10,383 nt of DNA. It comes from JBEKYH01 sp049511115. GTDB taxonomy: Bacteria; Planctomycetota; Phycisphaerae; Tepidisphaerales; Tepidisphaeraceae. The stretch is from NCBI GenBank assembly GCA_049511115.1, contig JBEKYH010000141.1, positions 1-10,383 of the forward strand, given 5' to 3'. Made by a program: the position numbers and the translations under genes. The notes under the pieces were generated by a model. It had not been told where the DNA came from, ran no database searches, and saw only the letters and a program-made list of their open reading frames with translations. Positions 1 through 6,312 of the stretch are shown here, in pieces; positions within the stretch are counted from its first letter, which is position 1; each line of letters opens with the position of its first letter.

Positions 1-702
1 GCCGATCAATGTGAACTTTCGACGCAGGTCCGCGAGGTCTGAAATATTGATCCGTGATGAGATCGCCGCCGCCAGGGTGTCAGAAAGATTCTCCTGCACG
101 CGGACCGGTATCTTTCGCCCGACCAGGGAAAGGTATTCGGAAAACAGATAGGGCGTAAGATGCTGCTCCTCCCATCGCCCCACGCCGCTTTCCTGCCGGC
201 GGATACGGATGGCGGCGGTGGCGCTGGATGATCCGACAATGCGCAGCGGCCACTTCTCATCGTAAAACGTCTTAAGCCACAAGTCCCAGTTTTCCCCATA
301 TGTCAGTTCATCCAGGAAAAGAAAGATGGGATTGGCTGTCGTCGCGTTGTCCGACTTCAGAAGTGACTTGATGACATTTCCAACGGGAGTTTTCATCAAT
401 GCGGGATGATCCAGGCGCAGCCACCAGAGCCGATCGCCAGCGATGCCCGCTCCAAGGAGGTTCTTGACAGTCTGATACATCGCCGTCGTTTTCCCCACTC
501 TTCGCGGGCCGAGAATCAATTGAAAACGATTTGGCTCATTCGAGATCAATCGCTTCCAAAGAACCTCCGCAAGGGGGCGTTGGCTCGGAAGCGCAAGTAC
601 CTCGGGGACATCCTTCCCGTCGCGCCAGGGATTTTGCTCCCGGAATATTTCCCAGTAATCGTCGGGAAGCGAGGCGGGTTGCTGCCGAGACCGATTAGGC
701 AT
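1..702 (-). CDS. AAA-type ATP-binding protein, DUF4143 family (C-terminus off the left edge)
   Basis: The reading frame is open from an ATG at 702 to the left edge, giving 234 residues with no stop. Residues 65-72 are a Walker A loop (GPRRVGKT). Residues 125-132 (PIFLFLDE) are a Walker B strand, followed by a short Trp-containing segment as in DUF4143 ATPases. Residues 154-165 (RIVGSSSATAAI) match the sensor-like strand seen as 'TGSSS' in the family. Residues 176-191 resemble the conserved segment after it. The family usually has about 380-450 residues with a DUF4143 nuclease-like/winged C-terminal part, so roughly the N-terminal half is here. Substrate and role are mostly unknown for this family; these genes are scattered accessory genes. 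There is no obvious Shine-Dalgarno site. A TTGACA box lies 29-34 bp upstream of the ATG, so the transcript may be almost leaderless. The assignment to the AAA_14/DUF4143 group is firm from motifs; function is not known. Confidence 0.88.
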   Translation of the reverse strand, partial: MPNRSRQQPASLPDDYWEIFREQNPWRDGKDVPEVLALPSQRPLAEVLWKRLISNEPNRFQLILGPRRVGKTTAMYQTVKNLLGAGIAGDRLWWLRLDHPALMKTPVGNVIKSLLKSDNATTANPIFLFLDELTYGENWDLWLKTFYDEKWPLRIVGSSSATAAIRIRRQESGVGRWEEQHLTPYLFSEYLSLVGRKIPVRVQENLSDTLAAAISSRINISDLADLRRKFTLIG

Positions 703-706
703 ACCT

Positions 707-736
707 ATAAATTGCCTGTGAATGCTAAATTGTCAA
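707..736 (-). promoter_or_regulatory. Probable sigma-70-type promoter of the DUF4143 ATPase gene
   Basis: A perfect -35 box TTGACA (736-731) is followed after 17-18 bp by an AT-rich -10 candidate (AATTTA at 713-708 or ATTTAT at 712-707). The -10 match is weak. Transcription would begin at or within a few bases of the ATG at 702, implying a leaderless or very short-leader mRNA, in line with the absence of a Shine-Dalgarno site. One copy of the 9-bp motif GTGAATGCT lies between the two boxes. Confidence 0.45.
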
Positions 737-758
737 TAGCATTCACCGCGTGAATGCT
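718..758. promoter_or_regulatory. Operator-like cluster: three copies of GTGAATGCT, two forming a perfect palindrome
   Basis: The motif GTGAATGCT occurs at 718-726 and 750-758, and inverted (AGCATTCAC) at 738-746. The last two form a perfect palindrome with 9-bp arms and a 3-bp centre (CGC, 747-749). The outer copies are 32 bp apart, about three helical turns. The palindrome sits just upstream of the TTGACA box and the third copy sits between the -35 and -10 candidates, the layout of a repressor operator. The regulator is not identified; self-regulation or a regulator encoded elsewhere are both possible. It is not a convincing terminator for either neighbouring minus-strand gene because no T-run follows on that strand. 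Confidence 0.5.
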
Positions 759-841
759 AATTTTTAGGTTATCGGACGTCACGCGGGGAATACTGACGAA
801 TACTTGCAATAAATTGACGTTGTTGCGGGATTCTCGCCTGA

Positions 842-1801
842 CTACCGCTCATGCAACGCCTTCGCAAACGCCGCCGCCAAATCCGCCGAATGCCAGCCCG
901 GCCGCAGGCAGTAAGGCTCCGTGATGACATGCACCTGATTATTCCGCACCGCCGGCAGGTCGGGCACCGAAGCCCAGAACCGCGCCGCCTGCCGCATCTG
1001 TTGCGGCGTGCTCGGCCCGGCCGGCTCCAAATCGAGAATCGCGTCGGGCGCCAGCCTCGACAGCAACTCCCGATCGATAGGAATGTACGGCTTGTTCAGT
1101 TTCGCATCCGTGGCGACATTCTCCCCGCCGGCGATGGTGAGAATCTCATCGTGAAATGTCCCCGGCCCGATGATGCTGACGGAGCCTCCCTCGGTGATGG
1201 CAATCGCGGTGCGAATGCGGGGGTAATTCTCGTTCGCCTGCTCGATCAAGCTTAGCTGCCGCTTCAATCCCATGACTGCCTGCGCCGCTTTATCGCCTTC
1301 ACCGAGCGTCTGTCCGACGCGCTGCGCCTCGGAGAAAACATCCTCCAGCACATTCAACCGCACGTCCAAAATGCCGATCCCCAGTTCCTTCGCCCGATCG
1401 CTAAACCCCGGCGGCATGCGGTCGCCAAATTGCGTGAGCAGAATCTTCGGACTCACCGACGCCAGCTTTTCCCAATCGACATTATTGAAATCTCCGATCT
1501 GCGGCAGCCCATCGGTCCCATCGCGCGGCTCGTCCAAATCACTGACGGCCACCAGATGATCCACCGCCCCGATCCCCAAAATCAAATCTGTTCCTGCCGG
1601 CGTCAGCGAGGCAATGCTCGGATCAGAAGTCTGCGGCGCCGCGGCCGTCGCGGCGGCGTCCCCCTCGTCGGTCGGAAAAATAGACGGCTTGTTCTTGGGA
1701 AACGGCGTCGCCCAATAGGTCAGCGCCGCGACGGCAAGCAGAATCAAAAACCCCGCGATGGAGGCCGCGATCACAGGAGATTTGTCCCGGGGGGTTTGCA
1801 T
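842..1801 (-). CDS. Membrane-anchored periplasmic substrate-binding protein, BtuF/TroA-like (helical backbone) family
   Basis: This 319-residue protein resembles the substrate-binding components of cobalamin/iron-siderophore ABC importers (BtuF/FepB, Peripla_BP_2). Residues 62-88 (IASLTPAGTDLILGIG...) match the first conserved block of BtuF-like proteins. Residues 99-124 hold the second block (GDFNNVDWEKLASVSPKILL). The C-terminal block PAVRNNQVHVI near residues 283-293 is also typical. The N-terminus has two basic residues and then a hydrophobic helix (about 9-31) with no lipobox cysteine, so it is probably tethered by an uncleaved helix to the membrane. An Ala/Asp/Pro-rich linker (about 35-60) follows. 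No permease (BtuC) or ATPase (BtuD) gene is nearby, so partners would be encoded elsewhere; the ligand cannot be told. I chose the ATG at 1801. ATG 1834 adds 11 residues, and a TTG at 2032 would force the frame through a non-coding repeat and into ubiB. Confidence 0.82.
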   Translation of the reverse strand: MQTPRDKSPVIAASIAGFLILLAVAALTYWATPFPKNKPSIFPTDEGDAAATAAAPQTSDPSIASLTPAGTDLILGIGAVDHLVAVSDLDEPRDGTDGLPQIGDFNNVDWEKLASVSPKILLTQFGDRMPPGFSDRAKELGIGILDVRLNVLEDVFSEAQRVGQTLGEGDKAAQAVMGLKRQLSLIEQANENYPRIRTAIAITEGGSVSIIGPGTFHDEILTIAGGENVATDAKLNKPYIPIDRELLSRLAPDAILDLEPAGPSTPQQMRQAARFWASVPDLPAVRNNQVHVITEPYCLRPGWHSADLAAAFAKALHER

Positions 1802-1846
1802 TGGGCGTCTCAACGGACGATCTAATTGTATCATCCGTCTGGTCCG

Positions 1847-1961
1847 CTCGCCCTGTACGCAGTGGAGAGGGTTAGGGCGAGGGTCGCATTTCGATTTGCA
1901 AAGGCTGTCCACCCATTCCGAAGAACCCTCACCCCGGCCCTCTCCCTGCGTACAGGGCGAG
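1847..1961. repeat. Large imperfect inverted repeat (dispersed palindromic element)
   Basis: The arms at 1847-1884 and 1925-1961 are about 37 bp each and nearly complementary. Both contain CTCGCCCTGTACGCAG (read on one strand) followed by GGAGAGGG and GGGTGAGGG or GGGCGAGGG; they differ by a few bases and one inserted T. About 40 bp separate them. The element lies between ubiB and the BtuF-like gene, both on the minus strand, so the RNA from ubiB would fold into a long hairpin. From memory, sequences of the CCCTCACCCCGGCCCTCTCCC type recur between genes in several bacteria and yield spurious ORFs. Whether it repeats elsewhere in this genome cannot be seen. Possible roles are transcript-end protection or attenuation between the two genes; there is no T-run for a standard terminator. 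Confidence 0.7.
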
Positions 1962-1997
1962 GGGGAAATCCCACAGGTCTGTGCGACGCAAATCCAA

Positions 1998-3686
1998 TCA
2001 ATCCCCCTTCCACCACCAATTGGAAAACACAATCCAAACCACGGCCACCGCAGCGACTATAAAACCAATGATACCAATCGTCGCCAGCGCCCCCGCCCCC
2101 GGGTTTCGCCCGGCCAACACCAGAATCGATGACCCCACCAACAGCGCCGCCACCACCAGCGCCACGGAAATATTCCGGCTGGCATGTTCAATCTCGCGCG
2201 TGAGCCGATCCAATCCGCGATGCTCCAGATTCAACGCCAGCTTATTTCGCCGCAGTTGCGATAGAAGCGGCCGCACTTCGCCGGGCAGAGACTCGGCCAG
2301 CTCAATGTACTGCATCAACCCGCGCTGCAGCCGCGTGCGGATGGCCGACACGCTGTAGCGGTCGCGGATCAGTTTCTCCAGATGGGGCCGCGCGAAATCG
2401 ACCATTTTAAATGACGGATCAAGCTCGCGCGCCACCGACTCGATCATCGTCATCGCCTTGATCAGCATGATCAGATCGGCCGGGCAGCGCACCTGATGGG
2501 CCCGCAGCGCCGCAAAGAAATCGCGCAGCAGGGCCCCAAAATTCAACTCCTCCAGCGGCGTGTTCTGGAACTGCGTCAATATCGCGTTGACATCGCTGCG
2601 TACGCCGCGCCCCTCGAGCTTTTCCGGCTCAACGTCGGCCAGCAGGGCGATCACGCTCATCACTCGGTTTAAGTCTCCCGCGACAACGCCGCGCACCAAA
2701 TCCGCCAATTGCTGCGTGGTCTGCGGATCGAGTTGGCCGGTCATGCCGCAATCGATGAACGCAATCCGCCCGCCGGGAAGGGCAATCAGATTTCCTGGAT
2801 GCGGGTCGGCATGGAAAAACCCGAATTCCAGGCATTGCCGAAAGACGGCCCGCGCGCCGTTCTCGACGAGGCGATGCCGGTCCTCTTCGCTGATATCGCC
2901 CTCCTTCAACCGCGACAGGACGATGCCGCGAATCTCCTCCAGGGCCAGCACATTCCGCGTGGTGGCCTCCCAATACACCTTGGCAAACACAATATCCGGA
3001 TCGTCCTCGAACAGCCGGCGCAGGCGATCCGTCGCCCGGCCTTCGTGGGTCAGGTCCACCTCCTTCTCCATCACCTTGGCAAACTCAGTGACCACTTCCG
3101 TCGGGCTGTAGCCGAGATTGGCAAAATGCGCCTCGGCCGTCGCCGCGAGGGCGTGGAGGATTTCCATATCCGTTTCGGCCACCTGCCGCGTGCCCGGCCG
3201 CAGGACTTTCAACACCACTCTGGCCCCATCGTGCATGCTCGCGCGATGCACCTGCGCCATGGACGCCGCCGCCAATGGCTCTTTCTGAATCGTCTCGAAT
3301 AGAGCAGTGACCCGCCCGGTAAACTCCGCCTCCAGCACCTTTTCGATCTGCTCAAACGGCACGGCCGCGACATTGTCCTGCAGCTTCTTGAATTCCTCCG
3401 CCCATTCCGGCGGAATCAGATCCGGCCGCGTCGATAGCATCTGCCCCAGCTTGATGTAGGTAGGCCCAAGCGATTCGAGCACCCCTCGCACGCGCTGGGC
3501 CATGGGAAGCGCCACGCGATCCTCGCGCCGCGCCGCCCCAAGAATCTCCCGCCCCCGGTCGATCAGCGCATCGACCCCGATCCGCTCGGCCAGGTCAGCA
3601 AAGCCGTTGCGGCCGAGCACCTCCAGCACTTGCACATAGCGCTGGACTTGCCGGATGCGGCGAGCGATGGGATGGAAGGCGGGCAT
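1998..3686 (-). CDS. ubiB: UbiB/AarF/ABC1 family atypical protein kinase-like ATPase
   Basis: This 562-residue protein belongs to the ABC1/ADCK/UbiB family, kinase-fold ATPases that support biosynthesis or distribution of ubiquinone and other isoprenoid lipids at the membrane. The family hallmark KxGQ is at residues 79-82 (KLGQ). The Ala-rich loop replacing the Gly-rich loop is at about 139-147 (AAASMAQVH). The ATP-site lysine is probably K160 (VVLK), and E216 fits the conserved ExD/ExN-type helix. The catalytic loop HADPHPGN is at 292-299. The metal-binding Asp is D312 in IDCGMTGQ, where most members have DFG. Two hydrophobic helices near the C-terminus (about 506-526 and 531-555) anchor it, as in bacterial UbiB. 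Length and start fit the family, and GGAG lies about 6 bases before the ATG. No other quinone gene is in the window, so the exact lipid pathway is uncertain and the symbol denotes the family only. Confidence 0.93.
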   Translation of the reverse strand: MPAFHPIARRIRQVQRYVQVLEVLGRNGFADLAERIGVDALIDRGREILGAARREDRVALPMAQRVRGVLESLGPTYIKLGQMLSTRPDLIPPEWAEEFKKLQDNVAAVPFEQIEKVLEAEFTGRVTALFETIQKEPLAAASMAQVHRASMHDGARVVLKVLRPGTRQVAETDMEILHALAATAEAHFANLGYSPTEVVTEFAKVMEKEVDLTHEGRATDRLRRLFEDDPDIVFAKVYWEATTRNVLALEEIRGIVLSRLKEGDISEEDRHRLVENGARAVFRQCLEFGFFHADPHPGNLIALPGGRIAFIDCGMTGQLDPQTTQQLADLVRGVVAGDLNRVMSVIALLADVEPEKLEGRGVRSDVNAILTQFQNTPLEELNFGALLRDFFAALRAHQVRCPADLIMLIKAMTMIESVARELDPSFKMVDFARPHLEKLIRDRYSVSAIRTRLQRGLMQYIELAESLPGEVRPLLSQLRRNKLALNLEHRGLDRLTREIEHASRNISVALVVAALLVGSSILVLAGRNPGAGALATIGIIGFIVAAVAVVWIVFSNWWWKGD

Positions 3687-3720
3687 GAGGCTCCAGTTGG
3701 GGAAACTGCGGTCAGGTTAT

Positions 3721-3757
3721 CCGCAAAATCGCCGAACTGCACTGCGCGCTTTTGCGG
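3721..3757. repeat. Short inverted repeat upstream of the UbiB-family gene
   Basis: Perfect 8-bp arms, CCGCAAAA (3721-3728) and TTTTGCGG (3750-3757), flank a 21-bp centre. It lies 35-71 bp before the ATG at 3686 and downstream of higA. It could be an operator or a weak hairpin in the ubiB leader. There is no T-run, so it is not a standard terminator. This is the only structure I can see in the 147 bp between the two genes. Confidence 0.3.
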
Positions 3758-3833
3758 AGGCGCCTTTACGGCGTGAGGTAAGACCTGCAATCAATAATGT
3801 CGGCCGGCCAATTCTTTCCCCGCGCTCGCAGGA

Positions 3834-4133
3834 CTAGCCGACACCCCCCAGCGGACGAACCGACACGGCAGATTTCGGATCAACCTGGCTCAGTTCCCAG
3901 CTCTTCTGCAAATTCAGCCACAACGCAGCCGACGTCCCAAACGCCTTGGCCAGGAGCACGGCCATCTGCGCCGAAACGCCCCTCCGCCGTCGGCAAATCT
4001 CATTGATCCGCGCCACGTCCGTATGAAGATGCCGGGCCAATTGCGATTGGGTAACCGCGCGCTCATCCAGCATTTCCTGCAGAATATCCCCCGGATGGAC
4101 CGCAATCGGAAAATCGCCGTGATAGGTGGTCAT
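3834..4133 (-). CDS. higA: HigA-family antitoxin (HTH, XRE type)
   Basis: This 99-residue protein is the antitoxin of a type II HigBA module. It opens with the HigA/VapI hallmark near residues 13-23 (HPGDILQEMLD). A Cro/C1-type helix-turn-helix follows at about 28-51, with TQSQLARHLHTDVARINEI giving the first two helices. Residues 53-80 (VSAQMAVLLAKAFGTSAALWLNLQ) are the conserved C-terminal half that dimerises. It begins 13 bp after the toxin stop codon, in the same direction, in the toxin-first order typical of higBA. Members neutralise HigB by direct binding and repress the shared promoter together with it. The C-terminal tail (about 85-99) is short and Gly-rich. Length matches the family, and family assignment is firm. 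Confidence 0.93.
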   Translation of the reverse strand: MTTYHGDFPIAVHPGDILQEMLDERAVTQSQLARHLHTDVARINEICRRRRGVSAQMAVLLAKAFGTSAALWLNLQKSWELSQVDPKSAVSVRPLGGVG

Positions 4134-4146
4134 GTTTTGCTCTTAG

Positions 4147-4443
4147 TCAATGATAGTCCGCGATCTCCACTTCCCATGCGTCATTGTCCAACCAGACAAA
4201 ACAGACGCGGTATTGGTCGTTAATCCGCATCGCATGTCGTCCCTTGCGATCCCGAATGAGCGGATGCAGATTCAGGCCCGGCCGGGCGCGCAGATCATCA
4301 AGCGACTGAACGGCCGCCAGAAACGCCAGACGCCGCCGCGCCAGATCGTGCAAGTGAACCGGCAAGACGCGACGCGCGATCTTGGAATTCACGCCGGCGG
4401 CGATATCGCGCGTGCCCGCGTCACGGTAGTCACGAATCGCCAC
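4147..4443 (-). CDS. higB: HigB-family toxin (RelE/ParE superfamily mRNA interferase)
   Basis: This 98-residue protein is the toxin of the HigBA module; HigB proteins cut mRNA on the ribosome. The C-terminal half carries the family signature: DRKGRHAMRINDQYRVCFVW at about 65-84, then EVEIADYH at 91-98. The final Asp-Tyr-His and H60 correspond, from memory, to the active-site residues of Proteus HigB; R73 and R79 lie in the conserved substrate-binding strand. The start codon is GTG at 4443; an in-frame stop lies just four codons upstream, so no longer start exists. The N-terminal MAIRDYRD resembles the usual MIRSFxDK opening, and the total length is close to the normal 92-95 residues. No catalytic residue looks lost, so the toxin is probably active. 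It is co-transcribed with higA. Confidence 0.92.
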   Translation of the reverse strand: MAIRDYRDAGTRDIAAGVNSKIARRVLPVHLHDLARRRLAFLAAVQSLDDLRARPGLNLHPLIRDRKGRHAMRINDQYRVCFVWLDNDAWEVEIADYH

Positions 4444-4449
4444 TATGGC

Positions 4450-4477
4450 ATTTTAGCGCATAACGATAAAGATGCAA
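4450..4477 (-). promoter_or_regulatory. Probable higBA promoter
   Basis: A -35 candidate TTGCAT (4477-4472), a 16-bp spacer and a -10 box TAAAAT (4455-4450) lie directly before the GTG of higB. The expected transcription start falls at or next to the GTG (4443), and no Shine-Dalgarno site can be fitted, so the toxin mRNA may be leaderless. HigA would be expected to bind in this 77-bp gap, but I see no clear palindromic operator. Confidence 0.45.
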
Positions 4478-4520
4478 TGAAAAAACGCGATGCTTTCAGA
4501 GCGGCTTTCGGCGGCAGATT

Positions 4521-4772
4521 TCAGTTGTGGGACTTTCGTCGAGACTTGGCGTGGATGGCCTTTCGGGCCTCACTGACTGCTTCATCGAGTTCACCTTCGG
4601 TGGCTCCGCCCTTGGCGAAACTCTCACGCACCGGCGCCAAAATCTCATCGAAGCTCAGCGCGTCGGCGTCGATTAAAGACTCAATGTACCTCACGGGAGT
4701 CTTGCCGAGTTCACGGGCCTTCTCCGCGGCGGCTTGGAAATGCCGTTTATCGAGCGTGACTGTCGTGCCCAT
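4521..4772 (-). CDS. Antitoxin-like ribbon-helix-helix protein without an adjacent cognate toxin
   Basis: This 83-residue acidic/basic protein looks like a type II antitoxin. Residues 3-8 (TTVTLD) form a likely DNA-binding beta strand, followed by two helices (about 10-37: HFQAAAEKARELGKTPVRYIESLIDAD), the ribbon-helix-helix pattern. The C-terminal part FDEILAPVRESF...TEGELDEAVSEARKAIH (about 41-74) resembles the toxin-wrapping tail of antitoxins usually encoded just before a PIN-domain (VapC-like) toxin. No such toxin follows: 77 bp later begins the higBA pair. It is therefore an orphan antitoxin, or a third gene in the neighbouring module. The ATG at 4772 has a weak upstream ribosome binding site. 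Antitoxin class is an inference from pattern; the exact family name is not certain. Confidence 0.7.
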   Translation of the reverse strand: MGTTVTLDKRHFQAAAEKARELGKTPVRYIESLIDADALSFDEILAPVRESFAKGGATEGELDEAVSEARKAIHAKSRRKSHN

Positions 4773-4803
4773 ATTGATCGCCTGAAAAAAGCTATCCGCT
4801 CCA

Positions 4804-4812
4804 ATTTTAGCA
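4804..4812 (-). promoter_or_regulatory. Extended -10 promoter element of the orphan antitoxin gene
   Basis: TGCTAAAAT (4812-4804, read on minus) is an extended -10 box (TGnTAAAAT). The predicted start lies near 4797, leaving a leader of about 25 bases before the ATG at 4772. No matching -35 box is visible, which is common for extended -10 promoters. Confidence 0.35.
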
Positions 4813-5100
4813 TGACCATTCCAGCGCCGTCCGGATTTTGCGCTAGAATTTAGCTTCGGTCCGCCGTGGGGGCCAGAGAATCATGAGAACCTGCCGCTTT
4901 GGTGGATGTACCTTTTTCAGCTTCCAACGAGTCTCGCGGGGCAAGGGGCGGCGGAGAGTCGGTTCTTGGAAGAGCGGAAAACGGTGACTGTCCATCGGGG
5001 CCAAACGGCTCGGCGGCGGAAAAGATTTGTTGAATGATTGGTAAATGATGTACCTGTGCAGTGCTTTTGGTGGTGTTCAGACGGCAATCATTAAACATCG
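4813..5100. other. Non-coding stretch between the PEP-CTERM gene and the antitoxin gene
   Basis: Both flanking genes are on the minus strand and 328 bp separate them. I see no convincing gene here. A minus-strand frame from 5206 to 4850 is open, but it begins inside the PEP-CTERM gene in another frame and has no recognisable domain. A 33-codon plus-strand frame from 4882 is also unsupported. An imperfect palindrome (GCTAGAATTTAGC, 4842-4854) is the only local symmetry. There is no clear terminator for the PEP-CTERM gene. Confidence 0.5.
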
Positions 5101-6312
5101 CTACAGCCCATGGCCACGGATGGGGGATCGCTTCCGCCGCATCAACAGACCGCCAGCGGACGTGGCTAGAAGAGTGAATGTGCCCGGCTCGGGAACGGGG
5201 GACCATTCGACGGCGAACTCGCCCGACATGCCGTCATACCCGCCGTAGGCTGTGCCGTATACGTTGCCTGCCGAGTCGATGCTGTAGGTCGTGGAAAGGC
5301 TCCAGAATCCCGACGCGGGAAGGAGCGATTGGAGGTCAATGGCCGATGCGGCTGTGCCGGACCACAGAAGCGCTTGTTGGTAACCGCCGTTAGGAGTGGT
5401 GTACCCGTAGCCGACCTGGTCGGTGCCGTTGGTGGCGACGGCATATGAACGGATAAACCCAGTGGGGTTCAGGTCGACCGCAGATGCTGCGGTGCCATTC
5501 CAGAGAACGGCATGCTCAACGCCGACCGTCGCGGTATCGTCGCCATATCCGACCTGCTGGGAGCCATCCGTGCCATCGGCGATTGACTGGCTAAACCCGG
5601 GCGGATTGAGGTCGACTGCCGATGCAGCCGTCCCCGTCCACAGAAATGCTTGGGATTGATTGCCCGGTCCCTGCGGAAAATTCAGGACCGCGCTACCGAC
5701 TTGTTGGTTGCCGCTGACAGCGAGCGCCCCCGATCCCGCGTACCCGGTGGGGTTCAGATCAACCGCGGACGCGGCCGTGCCTGACCAGAAAAGCGCGTGC
5801 GAATAGCCAGTCGCGTTCGCCTCTGGCATGCCGTTACCGACCTGTTGGGTGGCATCCATACCGTAGCCAATGGAACTACCAAACCCAGGAGGGTTTAGAT
5901 CAATCGCTGACGCGGCCGAACCGGACCAAAGAAGGGCATGGCCGAGCGGGTACTCAGGGGTGAACCCGTAACCAACTTGCTGTTGGCCGTTGGTTGCGTC
6001 GGCACGCGACGACGTAAATCCGAGGGCAGTTGGGTTCAGGTCGATCACCGATCCGGAAGGCCCGGACCAGAGAAGAGCATGGCCGCTGTAGTTGTATTCA
6101 CTCTCGAAGGCGTTGCCGACGCTCTGCCCGGCGACGCTCGAATACACGTCCTGACTATCAAACCCGCTTGGCGCATTTACCGAATAAAGCACAGTTGCGG
6201 AATAGCTCACCTGCGCTCGCAGGGGCAGGGACGCACCTAAGACTAAAGAAGCCCCCGCGCCGCACGTCAGCCATTGATTCCAATTGAGGGTGTATAACGC
6301 GGTGTTTCGCAT
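5101..6312 (-). CDS. Secreted PEP-CTERM protein with HAF-like repeats
   Basis: This 403-residue exported protein begins with a signal peptide: a polar start, a hydrophobic core at about 15-32 and a likely cut after LRAQ (about 34). The body (about 60-350) consists of roughly six degenerate repeats of about 47 residues with the pattern HALLWSGTAASAIDLNPTGF...A.ATNG.QQVGYG. It resembles the HAF extracellular repeat (HAFLW...DLG...A..IN..G.VVG). Such repeats may fold as a beta-propeller-like ring. The tail has VPEPG (373-377), a short hydrophobic segment (378-391) and an Arg/Lys cluster (392-395). This is the PEP-CTERM sorting signal cut by an exosortase, placing the protein at the cell surface or in the matrix. 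The ATG at 6312 follows GGAGAGG (Shine-Dalgarno); the frame stays open farther upstream only because a pseudogene tail runs in-frame into it. Function is unknown; no exosortase gene is nearby. Confidence 0.88.
   Translation of the reverse strand: MRNTALYTLNWNQWLTCGAGASLVLGASLPLRAQVSYSATVLYSVNAPSGFDSQDVYSSVAGQSVGNAFESEYNYSGHALLWSGPSGSVIDLNPTALGFTSSRADATNGQQQVGYGFTPEYPLGHALLWSGSAASAIDLNPPGFGSSIGYGMDATQQVGNGMPEANATGYSHALFWSGTAASAVDLNPTGYAGSGALAVSGNQQVGSAVLNFPQGPGNQSQAFLWTGTAASAVDLNPPGFSQSIADGTDGSQQVGYGDDTATVGVEHAVLWNGTAASAVDLNPTGFIRSYAVATNGTDQVGYGYTTPNGGYQQALLWSGTAASAIDLQSLLPASGFWSLSTTYSIDSAGNVYGTAYGGYDGMSGEFAVEWSPVPEPGTFTLLATSAGGLLMRRKRSPIRGHGL
5325..6095 (-). repeat. Tandem ~141-bp coding repeats within the PEP-CTERM gene
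   Basis: The DNA block GGGTTCAGGTCGA..GC.GA.GC.GC.GT.CC recurs, on the plus strand, at about 5331, 5464, 5604, 5750, 5891 and 6032. The step is 133-146 bp, mostly about 141 bp or 47 codons. Each block encodes the A-S-A-[VI]-D-L-N-P core of one HAF-like repeat. The copies have diverged at synonymous sites, so the expansion is not recent. Confidence 0.8.

Noticed and set aside
406..753. 115-residue plus-strand reading frame
   Set aside because: It is antisense to the DUF4143 ATPase gene, whose Walker motifs are clear on the minus strand.
738..758. Palindrome as a rho-independent terminator
   Set aside because: Only the plus strand has a T-run after it (TTTTT at 761-765) and no plus-strand gene ends there; the flanking genes are on the minus strand.
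1802..2032. N-terminal extension of the BtuF-like gene to a TTG at 2032
   Set aside because: It would overlap the end of ubiB and pass through the palindromic repeat, yielding low-complexity PSPCTQGEGRGEG-type peptide; a membrane anchor begins naturally after the ATG at 1801.
4850..5206. 118-residue minus-strand reading frame after the PEP-CTERM gene
   Set aside because: Its first 35 residues are a shifted frame of the PEP-CTERM gene, there is no ribosome site and no domain is recognisable.
5325..6095. Regular repeats as a CRISPR array
   Set aside because: The repeat period of ~141 bp is in coding frame, the units are degenerate and there are no unique spacers of constant length.
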